Positions 51,086-61,212 of a stretch of DNA of 64,000 bases are shown one piece after another; positions within the stretch are counted from its first letter, which is position 1; every line of letters begins with the position of its first letter. Both the position numbers and the translations under genes were made by a program. A model generated the notes under the pieces. The model saw only the letters and a program-made list of their open reading frames with translations, searched no databases and was not told the origin of the DNA. The DNA comes from Desulfobacterales bacterium (GTDB lineage: Bacteria > Desulfobacterota > Desulfobacteria > Desulfobacterales > Desulfosalsimonadaceae), in contig JAXHNP010000006.1 of NCBI GenBank assembly GCA_034520365.1, positions 117,001-181,000 on the forward strand, written 5' to 3'.

Positions 51086-51740
51086 TTTCCAGGGTGATGA
51101 CTTTCTGGGCGCAGGACGCCACATTTTGATCATGGGTGACCAGAACAATGGTCTTGCCCGCTGTGTGCAGATCTGAAAGCAGGTCCAGAATGCCCTGACC
51201 GGTTCGGGCATCCAGGTTGCCTGTGGGCTCATCTGCCAGAATCAGTTCCGGGTTCACGGCCAGGGCCCGGGCAATAGCGGCCCGCTGCATCTCCCCACCC
51301 GAGAGCTGGGATGGTCGATGGTGAATCCGATTGGACAGGCCCACCTGAGCGATGGCCTCCATTGCGTGCCTGCGGTTTTTCCTGTGCTGCGGGGGGGCAT
51401 ATATAAATGGAAGTTCCACGTTTTCAAGCAGATCAAGGCCAAAAATCAGGTTAAAGCTCTGGAAGACAAATCCAATCCTGTGGCTCCGGATACGGGCCAG
51501 CTGCCGGTCCGTTGCCCTGGAAAGATCTGCACCGGAAAACAGATATTTTCCGGAACTAGGCCGGTCCATGCAGCCTAAAATGTGCATTAAAGTAGATTTG
51601 CCCGATCCGGACGGCCCCATGATGGCGACAAATTCACCGACTTTAACGCAAAAATCGATGCGGTCCAGAATCTGCAGACGTTTTTCGCCGAATGTATAAG
51701 TCTTGGAGACCTGTTGAGCCCGGATCAGCAGATCATTCAT
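51069..51740 (-). CDS. MacB/LolD-type ABC exporter ATPase
   Basis: The 223-residue ATPase has Walker [16 protein letters not shown], signature [15 protein letters not shown], Walker [13 protein letters not shown] and the H-loop LVTHDQ. All elements are canonical. It pairs with the FtsX-fold permease encoded next and with the adaptor gene before it, which it overlaps by 8 bases. Confidence 0.95.
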   Translation of the reverse strand: MNDLLIRAQQVSKTYTFGEKRLQILDRIDFCVKVGEFVAIMGPSGSGKSTLMHILGCMDRPSSGKYLFSGADLSRATDRQLARIRSHRIGFVFQSFNLIFGLDLLENVELPFIYAPPQHRKNRRHAMEAIAQVGLSNRIHHRPSQLSGGEMQRAAIARALAVNPELILADEPTGNLDARTGQGILDLLSDLHTAGKTIVLVTHDQNVASCAQKVITLENGTLH

Positions 51741-53178
51741 TGGAAAATCCCGCTGGTTTGACCATGCTCACCCGATCGTCGGAATTCAGACCCTTTTTAA
51801 TTTCCATAAAGTGAACATTCTGGCGGCCCGTGGCCACCTCCACCCGTTGAAATTCCCGGCCGGTAAACCGGTAGCAATAGCGGTTCTGATCCCTGCCAAA
51901 CACCGCATGAACCGGGAGACTCAGGGTATTTTGGGCCTGCTCGGTTAAAATTCCTATCCGGGCGGTCATGCCGGGTCGTAACCGGGAATCTGAATCAGCC
52001 AGATCAATGGTCACCTGAAAATACTTGGCCCCGTGTCCTGTCTGGTAGTCCTCTGTGGCAAGAGAGCCGATAAAGCCAATTATGCCGGCATAGGCTTCAT
52101 TCGGGTATGCATCCACAAATACATCACAGGCCTGGCCCATTTCCACTTTGTGCAGATCCACCTCCCGGACCTTTGTCTTTACGATCATGGAAGAGACGTC
52201 GGGCAGATAAAGGATGGGTTGATTTTGCAGAATCACGTCCCCGATGCGGGGTTTTCGCCGGGTGCCTTCCCGAAAGGCTTCATACAGGATTACAATGCCG
52301 GCTGACGGTGCTGTGATAACGGTTTTGGTTAGTCGCTGCCGGGCCAGTGCCAGGGCTTTTTGAGTGTTTTCGAGCTTGCTTCTGACTTCATTTAAGGAAG
52401 CAGCAGCCTGCGCGATTTTGTAAACCCCGCCTTTGCGGGTCTGCTCCAGAACGGTTTCGGCCTGTTCGACTTCGGCCTTGCCCCGCTCGATGCGAGCCGG
52501 CAGCACATGATCCCGGTAATTGACATGCTTGGACCGGGCCGAAGCCAGTGCATCGTTTAACTGGGCAAGCTTTTCTCTGGCCCGGACCACTTCATAGGTG
52601 AAATCAAACTGCTGCTCCTGGAGTTTCTGCAGGTCGGACAGATAAGCCTGATAGCGATTCCTGGCCTCGAGCTGTTCGTCTGCCTGCTCCTTTAGGTTTG
52701 TCAGCTCCATGGGGCCTTCACCCTTGCGCAGCTGATCAAGATCCAGACGCGCCACCCGGACATTGAACTCGGCTGTCTGGATTTCCTTTGTCACCTGGTT
52801 TTTCTCCCATTCCAGAAGCTGGGCCTTGGCAGCAACAGCGGATTCCAGCATGCTGATATCGCCTGCCAGGCGCTCCAGGTCCTCCTGGTAGGCAGTGGGG
52901 TCCAGGCGCACCAGGACTTCGCCGGCCTCCACCCGGCTGCCGTCGTCTATCAGGTCGATTATCCGGGCGTTGCTCAGCTCCGAGGTGACCATGTGGGAGG
53001 CGGCCGCATCAAGCACTCCGATGGTGTTTACCTCCATGATCAGATCCCGCTGCTTGACTGTGGCCAGGGGGATGTTGACATCCCGGGTTTCGGTTCCCGA
53101 CAGGCCAATATAGGCGCCGGCACCCACCAGGATCAGCGCCGCGGAAATTCCTGCAAGTATTTTTAATAAAGGCTTCAT
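51733..53178 (-). CDS. MacA/HlyD-type periplasmic adaptor
   Basis: The 481-residue protein has a single N-terminal transmembrane anchor (ILAGISAALILVGAGAYIGL), a biotinyl-lipoyl-like segment split by a long alpha-helical hairpin (about 100-290), and C-terminal beta-barrel and membrane-proximal domains (GMTARIGILTEQAQNTLSLP). The hairpin is longer than in typical MacA, about 190 residues. It links the inner-membrane ABC complex to TolC. It overlaps the TolC-like gene by 4 bases. Confidence 0.93.
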   Translation of the reverse strand: MKPLLKILAGISAALILVGAGAYIGLSGTETRDVNIPLATVKQRDLIMEVNTIGVLDAAASHMVTSELSNARIIDLIDDGSRVEAGEVLVRLDPTAYQEDLERLAGDISMLESAVAAKAQLLEWEKNQVTKEIQTAEFNVRVARLDLDQLRKGEGPMELTNLKEQADEQLEARNRYQAYLSDLQKLQEQQFDFTYEVVRAREKLAQLNDALASARSKHVNYRDHVLPARIERGKAEVEQAETVLEQTRKGGVYKIAQAAASLNEVRSKLENTQKALALARQRLTKTVITAPSAGIVILYEAFREGTRRKPRIGDVILQNQPILYLPDVSSMIVKTKVREVDLHKVEMGQACDVFVDAYPNEAYAGIIGFIGSLATEDYQTGHGAKYFQVTIDLADSDSRLRPGMTARIGILTEQAQNTLSLPVHAVFGRDQNRYCYRFTGREFQRVEVATGRQNVHFMEIKKGLNSDDRVSMVKPAGFSNE

Positions 53179-54605
53179 GGCATGAGATTGCCCGTGCTTT
53201 CCACCAGTGTGCCCAGGGCCGACCGGAGCCGGTAGCGCCCCACGATGTAATCGACCTGGGTGGCTACCAGATTTATCTGCGCCTGCTGGAGTTCGGTTTC
53301 CGCCTCGATGACATCAAAGTTGTCTGCCAGTCCGTGATTGAATTTAATCTCCGCAAGAGAGCGTTTGCCACGGGCCTCATGAATCTGTTTTTCACTTGTG
53401 CGGATGCGGTCCAGGGCTTTTTCCAGGGCGGTCATTTCCCGGCGCACCTGCTTTTGGATTTCATCCCGGCTGCTTTGGATATTGAGGCGGGCATTTTCCA
53501 CTTCATAGAGGCTTTGCTGATAATTGATTTTTTCCGTGGTGCGCATCAAATCCGATGAGGAGGTGAGCATGACCCGCCACGTATCGTCGGACAGATTCAA
53601 GTCCCCCATGGAATCCATGGCCCGCCCATAGCGGGAATAGCCCATCCGGAGCCGGACATCGGGCAGAATCCGCTGCTTGGCGATGCCTCCCCGGCGAACG
53701 GATTCCCGGTAGGCGTCCCGGCTCTGGACCAGTTCGATCCGGTTTTCCATTGCGGTTTCAATCGCTGTTTCAAGGTTGATTTTCACCGGTTCCAGGGCCA
53801 AAGGCGCCTGTACGCTTATTTTTTGATCCACGGGCAGGGCCAGAATTATCTTGAGGTTGTCATAGGCTTCGTCAAGGGCTTCTTTGGCGACCGACAGACG
53901 GTTTTCCACATCCCGCAGCCGGATCAGGGATCTGTATACATCAATGGGAGATGCCAGGTTGACCCGTTCCTTGGCATCTGCCAGGGCCGCATATGCCTTG
54001 AACCGCTGGACCTGATCACGGTTGATCTGCACCCGTTTGTTTAGGTCAATAATTCGATAAACAGCTGAAATTACAGACATAATTGTGCTGGCTTGGGCGA
54101 GATATAAAGAGCGATCAGCAGATCGGATGGCAAATTGCCCTGAACGGATCGGGTCAAGGTTAATGTTTTTTCCAAAATTGCGAAACAAGGGGATATCAAG
54201 TGATATCCCCATTTCTGCTGAGTAATTGTCCGCAAACGTTCCGGCACGTGGGGAAACAGACAGTTCCGGTCCCAGGGTGAAACGTTTCCGGGCCGTGATG
54301 CCGGCAGATACGTCTTTTTCACCATCAATGGCACCGGCGCCCACGGCTGGATAATAAAGCACGTCAAAAGCGGTTTGGGCGGCTTCAAGGGATTTTTCCC
54401 GCACTGAAAGGCTGTTTTGGGAAAGCCGCAGGCTCCGGTTTTGTGCCAGAGCGATTTCGATGCACTGCTCCAGGCTCAGGTCCAGGGCCGGGCCGGTCAT
54501 GGCCAGGGCCGGCCGGATTTGGCAGACCAATCCGGCCGGCAGCCAGACCGTAAAAAACAGGACCCAGAGGATAATGGTTTGTTTCCGGCTACAGGATTTC
54601 TGCAT
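53175..54605 (-). CDS. TolC-family outer-membrane efflux channel
   Basis: The 476-residue protein has a signal-like N-terminus (IILWVLFFTVWLPAGLVC), then the repeated outer-membrane efflux pattern: LSLEQCIEIALAQNRSLRLS and the second-half helices with GLADNFDVIEAETELQQAQ. It forms the trimeric exit duct. ATG 54605 is chosen because the open frame extends upstream into the 1200-residue gene and the leader begins here, though the ribosome site is weak. Its place in the operon suggests a dedicated duct. Confidence 0.9.
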   Translation of the reverse strand: MQKSCSRKQTIILWVLFFTVWLPAGLVCQIRPALAMTGPALDLSLEQCIEIALAQNRSLRLSQNSLSVREKSLEAAQTAFDVLYYPAVGAGAIDGEKDVSAGITARKRFTLGPELSVSPRAGTFADNYSAEMGISLDIPLFRNFGKNINLDPIRSGQFAIRSADRSLYLAQASTIMSVISAVYRIIDLNKRVQINRDQVQRFKAYAALADAKERVNLASPIDVYRSLIRLRDVENRLSVAKEALDEAYDNLKIILALPVDQKISVQAPLALEPVKINLETAIETAMENRIELVQSRDAYRESVRRGGIAKQRILPDVRLRMGYSRYGRAMDSMGDLNLSDDTWRVMLTSSSDLMRTTEKINYQQSLYEVENARLNIQSSRDEIQKQVRREMTALEKALDRIRTSEKQIHEARGKRSLAEIKFNHGLADNFDVIEAETELQQAQINLVATQVDYIVGRYRLRSALGTLVESTGNLMP

Positions 54606-54642
54606 TTGGGCTGCTTTAGCCTGGTTTTTCCCCTTACTGGAG

Positions 54643-57600
54643 TTATTGTTTAATAAATTCAAATGTTCCCCTGCAGGGAGCACCGAGGAATGATCCCGAT
54701 ACGGTTCCGTAGGCTCTTTTATAGTTGATGTCTCCTGTAAAAGTAAAGCCGCTGTCAACATCCTTACCGGATATTTTGCTTCCGGAAATGGTTCCTTCTA
54801 TGTCACCATCAACGATCTTATTGCCGCGAATAAGGACATAACCCTCAAGGGTCCCCCTTGAAGATTCTTTCCCGTTGCGTACACAGACATATTTGGCCCA
54901 GCCTTTGTAGATGCCGTCGTAGTTGGCGGCCGGCGCCTGTGCCGGCGGGTCCGGCGATGATGCGGCGGGCGGTTGGGCAACGGGTTTTTTGCCGGGCAGA
55001 GAAATGGATTGGCTGTTGCCCGTGTCGCTGCGGCGGACCGTGGCCGTGGCGTTTTTGTCCAGAACCGTGACCGCCCAGGTGGCAGTCCCGTCTGCGTTCA
55101 GGGTTTTGGTGGATCCCCCGGTGGCCGCATTCTGCAGGGAAAGCTGCAGAGAAACCGGACGGGTGACACCGGTAACCGAGGCTGCCACCGCGTATTGGAT
55201 GGAATCGGCCTTTTCATCCGTCACAGAAGCATTTACTGCAAGAGATTGGGCTGAAGAAGCCGGAGCTGCCGGCTCTGCCGGATCCGGGCCCGTACCCGGG
55301 GCTGCTGCCGGATCCGGGGGGTGCATGGGATCACCTGCCGGGTCTCCACCGGAAGCGGGGGATGGGTCCGCGCCAGAATCAGCCGGTTGGCCGGTCTGAA
55401 ACGGATCCACGCAGGATCCATTGCTGCACACATATCCCGGCGGGCACTGGGAATCGCTTTGACATCTGCCGTCCAGGTCGTTTTGGGCCGTATCCAGGTC
55501 ACTGGACAAGTCTTTTGAAGTGTAGCCCTTTGGTTTTGGGGCAGAGCTCTGGTCTGCGGCGATCTGATCGGCCCGGTCCTGGTCCCGGTCCCCGGTGCGC
55601 TGGGCCAGGGTTTTTTCATAATCGTCATACCCGGAGTCAAAGGGCGACACGCACTTGCCCTGTTTGCACACGTAGCCGGCCTGACACTGGGCGTCTGACC
55701 GGCATTCGGGCTCGGGCTCGGGTACGCACTTTCCATTGACCCGGTGGTATCCGTTTTTGCACACCCAGTTGCCGGCGGCATCCTGCTTTTCATTGGGGCG
55801 CTCTGCCACCTTTTGCTTTTCGAGATTTTCCTTGAGGTATTTCTGGTAAATATTTCCGCTTTTGGTCCGGTCCCCGGTTTCGGCAAACGCCCGGGCCGCT
55901 TTCAGGGCTTCCTCCTTGCCGGCACCCCATTTGCGCATGGCCTTGTAGAATTCAGCAGCCCGCTTGTTCTCCCGCATTTCTTCCAGATGATTGGCTTCCT
56001 GCCATTCGGCGATCATGTCAATGGGCTTGAGAATCGTGTTTCCCTTCTGTTCGGCTTCCTTTAAGGCATTGTCCTTCCAGTCTTCGGTCAGATCTCCGGT
56101 CTCATAGGACTGGGTTTTTCCGTCAGCAGACAAACCTTCTCCATCGTGTTTTGCGGAAGGATCGCCCCGGCCCGGCAGGTTGTCCCGCAGCTGATTCCAG
56201 GCCCTTGAGTCCCCGCTTCTTTTCTGTTCCAGGGCATCTCGGGCTTCTTGGTAAGGCACCCCTTTGCGCATCATTTTTTTGATGAGCTCATTGTCGATTT
56301 CATCCTGGATGCCGCCCTGGATATTGTCCTGGACATTGTTGAGCTCATCGCGGTTTTCAACAGACTGCTGGGTGCGATCATTGATGCCGCCGTAAAAACT
56401 GTCCACATAGCGTCCGGCCTGTTTCCCGCCTTCCTTTAACCGATCCAGGGCCCCGTCTTCCTCTTCGATGGAATCGGCAGGAGCCAGTCCCCGCGGAGCC
56501 TGATCTTTTTGTCCCCGGGCCTTGATTTTTGCAACATCATCCCGGAAACCCTTTACATCGCCTTTGTCCCATTTGTCCCGGGCGCTTCTTGCCTCGTCTG
56601 CCGATGCGCCCATTCGCCGGAGCTTGGCTTCCAGCTCTGAGGACACTTCAGTTTTTTTGGCCTCGTCTGCCTTGCCTTCCAGATCCGCCCATTTTTGTGC
56701 GTTTTCCATCTTCACCCGTTTGGCCGTATCCTGGCCCACCACCGGGGACATGGCTTTGCCCGCATCCCCTTCCTGGATGCCTTCCACATAAGTTGTGCCT
56801 GTTTCAATGGCCTGGATCAGATCATCTGCGGTGTTAAAGCCGTCGGCTGCCTGGCCGGCCTTGCTTTTGCCCGGCGGTGAACCGGCCGCATCCTGGCTTC
56901 CGGATTTGTCCCGGGTGCGGGCAGCATCGTCAGCGGCTTGTTTTCTGCCGGCTGAATCCACACCATCCGGATCCGGTATTGTTTTTTTTATCAGGGCAGG
57001 GGGTTCAGGCGGAAGGACACGCTTTGTATGCGGAGAATCGCTGGTTTGCGTTTTTTTTGCGGCATCTGCTGTATCTGCATCCGGCCGGCCGGGGTCTGTT
57101 CCGGCTTTTCTGCGGGCGATTTCATCACGTGTCCGCTGGTTGCTTTCTGCAACATCGTTGCGGCGGTTTTCAATGGCTTCTGAAGTGGTGTCCTGGTCGC
57201 CGTAATTGGCATTCCTGCGGGCCTCATCCCAGGCTGGATCCCCGGTGTTTTCAGCCTTTCGGGCGGAATCGGCAATTTTTTTTCGCAAGCTGTCTGTCTG
57301 CTGCCCCTTTTTCCGGCCTTCGGCCGTGCTGGCATCCATTTCCGAATCCAGCTTTTTTTGAAATTCCTTAACTTTATCTGCCCGCTGGTCCGAATCTTCG
57401 CCCAGATGTGAAATCCCGGAAGTGATTTCATCCCCGTAATTTTTCAATTCCCGGGCCTGATCCACCACATCGCTTTTGCGTCCGGTGTCATCAGCGCTTT
57501 TGACCGCGGTTTTGGCCTGATCTTTTAAATTGTTGCGCTCTTTGGCATCCAGGTATTTTTTTTCATGGTCCAGGGCTGCGCCTTCTGCATCCCGGATCCC

Positions 57601-58245
57601 GTCGCCGGAAATGTCATGGCCTTCCGGAGTTTTTTTCCGGGTGACGGCCTCGCGCCCGCCCTGGGTGCCGTGGGCGTCGCCGTCATGAACCAGGGCATCG
57701 CTTCCGGGCTCGCTGCCGGGCTTCCAGAGGGTTTCGTCCGTGGTTTGATTAACGATCTTGTGGCCTTCCTCCACAACCACATCTCCGCGCTGCTCCCACT
57801 GCCGGCGTTTGGCCTCCAGTGCCTCCGGGGTTTCCGCTGTCCAGTCCACATCAGCGCGCACGTCCTTGGGCCGGCTGCCGCTGCTTTTGATTCCCGGGAT
57901 GTCATTGCCGGCCTGAAAATCGGCCAGGCGTGGATCCTTTTTCAAATAGACTTCCCGCAGTTTCTGATGATCCTGGCGGTAGTCCTTTTCCAGGCTCTGG
58001 TATTCAGGCGAGGAGGTGTCAATCTGCCCGTTTTTCAGCCGGGGGCAGAGCTTGCGCGCCAGATCGTCATAATAGGATTTCAGGCGGGCCAGGTCCTCCT
58101 GCTGGCCCTGGCGCAGTTCCTCAATGCTTTGGTGTCCGGCTGCATCTGTGTCAGAGGCGGCATGCAGGACCGGTGTGCACAGGACAAGCCCCAGCAATAC
58201 CAGAACAACTGTCAGTTTCTTATAAAAAACTATTTTTTCAGACAT
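54643..58245 (-). CDS. Giant Cys-motif surface/exported protein (1200 aa)
   Basis: A signal peptide (LTVVLVLLGLVLCTPVLHAA) is followed by some 800 residues of charged, mostly helical, low-complexity sequence rich in Asp, Lys and Arg. A cysteine module follows: CRSDAQCQAGYVCKQGKCV, then SPFDSGYDDYEKTLAQR, and a second CPPGYVCSNGSC. A Pro/Ala linker, an Ig-like stretch and a C-terminal lipocalin-like beta domain (YDGIYKGWAKYVCV, ending CRGTFEFIKQ) complete it. The same Cys module occurs in the 61213-63996 protein. ATG 58245 with AGAGG upstream is preferred over TTG 58251. The function is unknown; the export genes directly downstream suggest it or a partner is their substrate. Confidence 0.8.
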   Translation of the reverse strand: MSEKIVFYKKLTVVLVLLGLVLCTPVLHAASDTDAAGHQSIEELRQGQQEDLARLKSYYDDLARKLCPRLKNGQIDTSSPEYQSLEKDYRQDHQKLREVYLKKDPRLADFQAGNDIPGIKSSGSRPKDVRADVDWTAETPEALEAKRRQWEQRGDVVVEEGHKIVNQTTDETLWKPGSEPGSDALVHDGDAHGTQGGREAVTRKKTPEGHDISGDGIRDAEGAALDHEKKYLDAKERNNLKDQAKTAVKSADDTGRKSDVVDQARELKNYGDEITSGISHLGEDSDQRADKVKEFQKKLDSEMDASTAEGRKKGQQTDSLRKKIADSARKAENTGDPAWDEARRNANYGDQDTTSEAIENRRNDVAESNQRTRDEIARRKAGTDPGRPDADTADAAKKTQTSDSPHTKRVLPPEPPALIKKTIPDPDGVDSAGRKQAADDAARTRDKSGSQDAAGSPPGKSKAGQAADGFNTADDLIQAIETGTTYVEGIQEGDAGKAMSPVVGQDTAKRVKMENAQKWADLEGKADEAKKTEVSSELEAKLRRMGASADEARSARDKWDKGDVKGFRDDVAKIKARGQKDQAPRGLAPADSIEEEDGALDRLKEGGKQAGRYVDSFYGGINDRTQQSVENRDELNNVQDNIQGGIQDEIDNELIKKMMRKGVPYQEARDALEQKRSGDSRAWNQLRDNLPGRGDPSAKHDGEGLSADGKTQSYETGDLTEDWKDNALKEAEQKGNTILKPIDMIAEWQEANHLEEMRENKRAAEFYKAMRKWGAGKEEALKAARAFAETGDRTKSGNIYQKYLKENLEKQKVAERPNEKQDAAGNWVCKNGYHRVNGKCVPEPEPECRSDAQCQAGYVCKQGKCVSPFDSGYDDYEKTLAQRTGDRDQDRADQIAADQSSAPKPKGYTSKDLSSDLDTAQNDLDGRCQSDSQCPPGYVCSNGSCVDPFQTGQPADSGADPSPASGGDPAGDPMHPPDPAAAPGTGPDPAEPAAPASSAQSLAVNASVTDEKADSIQYAVAASVTGVTRPVSLQLSLQNAATGGSTKTLNADGTATWAVTVLDKNATATVRRSDTGNSQSISLPGKKPVAQPPAASSPDPPAQAPAANYDGIYKGWAKYVCVRNGKESSRGTLEGYVLIRGNKIVDGDIEGTISGSKISGKDVDSGFTFTGDINYKRAYGTVSGSFLGAPCRGTFEFIKQ

Positions 58246-58307
58246 CCTCAAAACCTCTGCGTTTCATTCAATGGCTCATTATTGCAGATCATTGCCTGAA
58301 ATTGGTC

Positions 58308-58333
58308 CCAAAGGGGGCAGACGCCCCCTTTGG
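58308..58333 (-). terminator. Strong intra-operon hairpin
   Basis: CCAAAGGGGGC and GCCCCCTTTGG form a perfect 11-bp stem with a 4-base loop in the gap between the 389-residue gene and the 1200-residue gene. No T-run follows on the minus strand, so it more likely attenuates or protects the upstream mRNA than ends transcription. Confidence 0.5.
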
Positions 58334-58358
58334 AAGTAAAAAAAGCCGTTTAAAGCCT

Positions 58359-59528
58359 TTACCGGGTAAAGTTGTAAATCCCGTGGTTGGTCCCGGAGGT
58401 TGTATCCAGGGTAAACGATGTGCTGTTGCCCGACACCGTGCCGATCCATGTGGACATTTGCCCGCTGAAATCAATGGTCAGCGTGCTGTCAGACAGCTGC
58501 CAGGTACCGCTGCCGCTGCCGTCTGACTGCCCGTCGGCGTCGGTGACGGTAAAGGTCTGGGTGCCGTTTTCCCTGAATTCAATGGTTCCGCTCCTATTCA
58601 CGCCATCTCTTCTCTGGCCGGAAAAATTCCATGAACCCAGAATGCTGTCGGCTGTCAGGTCGGTGGTTCCACCACCGCCACCACCGCCACCACCGCCACC
58701 ACCACCGGAACTGGAGCCGGATCCGGAATCAGCAGCTGCTATTGCAGCGCCTGCCGCACCCACGGCCAGAACACCGATGCCGACCTTGGTCAGGGTAGAC
58801 ATGCCCGCCGATGCGGTGGGCACACCGGCTGCTTCGGCCGCGGCAATCTGTTCGGCGCTGTAAAGACCCTTGGCCATGAAGCCGTATTTGGCGCTGTCTG
58901 CAACCTCGGTAACAATGGCTTTGTCATAGAAACCATTTAAAGGGACAGCTTCCTTGCTCAGCTCGGTCTGAACGGTCAGGGTATCTGTACTTTGGCTGCT
59001 TTGATATTCCGGCAGGCGGCTGCGATTGTTGGTTTGCAGCTGCCGGCGGATGGCTTCATAGTCTTCAATGGCTTCCTGGGCCTTGTCTATGCGAACCTGC
59101 TCTACTTCACTGGCATCCTTCCAGGTGGCAGCCTCCTCGGTTTCACCTTCTTCAATGACAAATACCGGGGACCTTGTGACTTTTTTGTCCGGATCCACGG
59201 TTACAAACAGGTATTCCACGGCTTCGGAATTGATCCAGGGCGCCGGCAGAACTGCTTGATACTTGCCGTCTCCCTGATCAAACATATCCGTGAAGGCAAA
59301 GTTTTTATCCTGTTTTGTCTTAAAGTAGCAGCGTGCCGCAAGCAGATCGCCGCTGTCCTGGATTTCCACATCCAGATTGATCCGGAATCCGGGGATGTAG
59401 TTTTCCGCAGGCGGTGTGTGGTTGATCTTTGCCGCAGCCAGGGCCGACATGGGGCCCAGGGGAAAAGCCAGGGCAAAGGTCAAAAAAAACAGAATCAGTT
59501 TGCAGGGCCAGGTCTTTTTACGTTTCAT
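58359..59528 (-). CDS. Exported protein with glycine-run linker and lipocalin-like C-terminus
   Basis: The 389-residue protein has a signal peptide (LILFFLTFALAFPLGPMSAL). An N-terminal beta domain (about 30-130) follows, then a helical part, a short hydrophobic Gly/Ala helix (VGIGVLAVGAAGAAIAAA) and a run of about 14 glycines. A C-terminal lipocalin-like domain begins SILGSWNFSGQRRDG. The hydrophobic Ala-rich segment and Gly run suggest a stalk across a membrane or envelope layer. ATG 59528 is preceded by GGAGG. The family is unknown. It lies between the CsgG-like gene and the 1200-residue gene. Confidence 0.75.
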   Translation of the reverse strand: MKRKKTWPCKLILFFLTFALAFPLGPMSALAAAKINHTPPAENYIPGFRINLDVEIQDSGDLLAARCYFKTKQDKNFAFTDMFDQGDGKYQAVLPAPWINSEAVEYLFVTVDPDKKVTRSPVFVIEEGETEEAATWKDASEVEQVRIDKAQEAIEDYEAIRRQLQTNNRSRLPEYQSSQSTDTLTVQTELSKEAVPLNGFYDKAIVTEVADSAKYGFMAKGLYSAEQIAAAEAAGVPTASAGMSTLTKVGIGVLAVGAAGAAIAAADSGSGSSSGGGGGGGGGGGGGTTDLTADSILGSWNFSGQRRDGVNRSGTIEFRENGTQTFTVTDADGQSDGSGSGTWQLSDSTLTIDFSGQMSTWIGTVSGNSTSFTLDTTSGTNHGIYNFTR

Positions 59529-59591
59529 TTTTTTTCCTCCGTTTGTGTTTTGGGATGAATTTCCATCCATTGTTGATTAATTTATTCTGTT

Positions 59592-60290
59592 TTAATGCCG
59601 GAAATATTCCGGCGGAATGGTTTTGCACAGATCCACCACGCTCCGGTAAATGCAGTCCCGGATGCAGAGCTCCAAAGGGGTATTTTTAAACATTTCCAGC
59701 TCAACAGGCATATCCACCCCCCTGAAGGCGGCGCCAAAAGCGCCGCTGCCTGATTTGGCAGACCCGGAATGGCTGGCCGCGGCAATGACCCGGCCGCTGG
59801 CCGCATCCACCACCCGGATATCAACCACAGCCCGGGCGTTGTGATAGGAGCCGCCCAATTTCAAAGGCACCCACGGCGCTTTGACCCGAAGACCGGCGCC
59901 GCCGCCTTCCAGATGCGTCAGGGTTCCGTAAATCAGCGTTTCAGCCGGATCCATCTGGCCCTGCTCCAGGATGGCGTCCGGATCTGCCATAAACGAGTCT
60001 GACAGAAGGTGTTCAGCACTTATGCCCTGGGGATCGGAGCGGTCCACCAGAGCAAAATAATTGGAGTCAAACAGGGCGGTCTGAAGCATCTCTTTTAAGC
60101 CGTTTCCGATTTCCTGGGGCGCGCCTGGCACTTCCACGGCAAAATCGGCAACCGCGGTCATGCATTTGGAACCCTGGTAGGCCGGCCCCAGGGGAATATC
60201 AAATTCTTCAGCCATTATTTTTTCAGGGCTGAAGAGCGCGGCGGCTGCCAGAAGACTGATATAACTGAAAAATAGAATTAATCTGGTCAT
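59592..60290 (-). CDS. CsgG-like curli-secretion-type protein
   Basis: The 232-residue protein has a signal-like N-terminus (LILFFSYISLLAAAALFS) and the CsgG/penicillin-binding-activator pattern: VADFAVE, LQTALFDSNYFALVDR, ETLIYGTLTHLEGG, ARAVVDIRVVDAASGRVIAA. CsgG forms an outer-membrane secretion pore in curli systems. No lipobox Cys is visible, so it may be a periplasmic or soluble relative. AGGA lies 5 bases upstream of the ATG at 60290. It precedes the 389-residue gene by 63 bases. Confidence 0.82.
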   Translation of the reverse strand: MTRLILFFSYISLLAAAALFSPEKIMAEEFDIPLGPAYQGSKCMTAVADFAVEVPGAPQEIGNGLKEMLQTALFDSNYFALVDRSDPQGISAEHLLSDSFMADPDAILEQGQMDPAETLIYGTLTHLEGGGAGLRVKAPWVPLKLGGSYHNARAVVDIRVVDAASGRVIAAASHSGSAKSGSGAFGAAFRGVDMPVELEMFKNTPLELCIRDCIYRSVVDLCKTIPPEYFRH

Positions 60291-60305
60291 GGAATCCTTT
60301 TTGAT

Positions 60306-61181
60306 TCAGCGTTTTTTATGATAATGCCTGTTTCGGCCTTGGTAGTAGTCATAATCGTAGCGTCTTCTTTCTTCCCGCTCCCGGAGCAGCTCAATGAAAT
60401 TCCAGTAATAAATATCAAAATAAAGCGGATCATCATCCGGGTCTTTTATTGACTGCATGTCTGATTGTTCATCCAGGGGCCGGTACCGGCTCTGGCGGTC
60501 AACACCTGTCCCCGTGAGCATAGAGACCGGATGTTTTGCCGGGTCCTCCAGGCTTATGGAATCGATATACACATGGGCGGCTCTTCTTAAAAAAGCATGT
60601 GCCTCGATTTCCAGATCCACCCTGTGGCCGATAAACGTGGACAGGTTAAAGGCAATGTCCTGCCACTGCTCATCACCGGAAATGGTCACATCTCCGCCGA
60701 ATTGTTCATTGTCGACCAGCAGCCGCAGGGTCCACTCCCCCCGGGGAACCCGGTTGGCACACGCGCTGATAACCAGCCGGGATGTGCCCTGGGTGATCTG
60801 AACATGTTTTCTGGAGATTTTTGCCGGACGATAATCGCTTTCCGGATAAAGATACAAAATCCCCAGGCGTCCGGTATGGGGCACTGAATCGCCCATCCGG
60901 GGCGGCCTTCTGTAAAATCCGGCCCGGCCGCCGTCCGGGAACTTCACGGCCGTGTGGGTCACGTCCCAGTCCCGGGCCCAGGATTCATTGACCCGGGTGA
61001 CATCAATCACCTCCCGGCTGCGGGGAGTGGTTGAGGGCAGGGGCCGGATCTGGGCGATGGCAGTAGTGAAAAAAAATACAGCAAAAATACAGATAAAAAA
61101 TGATAAGCAAAGAACCCGTGCCCCGAAATCAGTCCGGGTCCAGTGCTTTGGCTCAGATTTTATGTTTTGTGAAAAAATCAT
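60306..61181 (-). CDS. Exported protein of unknown family (291 aa)
   Basis: A hydrophobic leader (LCLSFFICIFAVFFFTTAIA) follows a 24-residue basic start. The body (about 100-225) is beta-rich and looks like a carbohydrate- or ligand-binding jelly roll (LVISACANRVPRGEWTLRLL, VDLEIEAHAFLRRAAHVYID). The C-terminus is extremely charged and Tyr/Arg/His-rich (YDYDYYQGRNRHYHKKR). It could bind polysaccharide or metal. It is in the envelope operon, 15 bases before the CsgG-like gene. Confidence 0.7.
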   Translation of the reverse strand: MIFSQNIKSEPKHWTRTDFGARVLCLSFFICIFAVFFFTTAIAQIRPLPSTTPRSREVIDVTRVNESWARDWDVTHTAVKFPDGGRAGFYRRPPRMGDSVPHTGRLGILYLYPESDYRPAKISRKHVQITQGTSRLVISACANRVPRGEWTLRLLVDNEQFGGDVTISGDEQWQDIAFNLSTFIGHRVDLEIEAHAFLRRAAHVYIDSISLEDPAKHPVSMLTGTGVDRQSRYRPLDEQSDMQSIKDPDDDPLYFDIYYWNFIELLREREERRRYDYDYYQGRNRHYHKKR

Positions 61182-61212
61182 GGTTTGTGCTCCGGCAATC
61201 TGCCGCGAGTGT

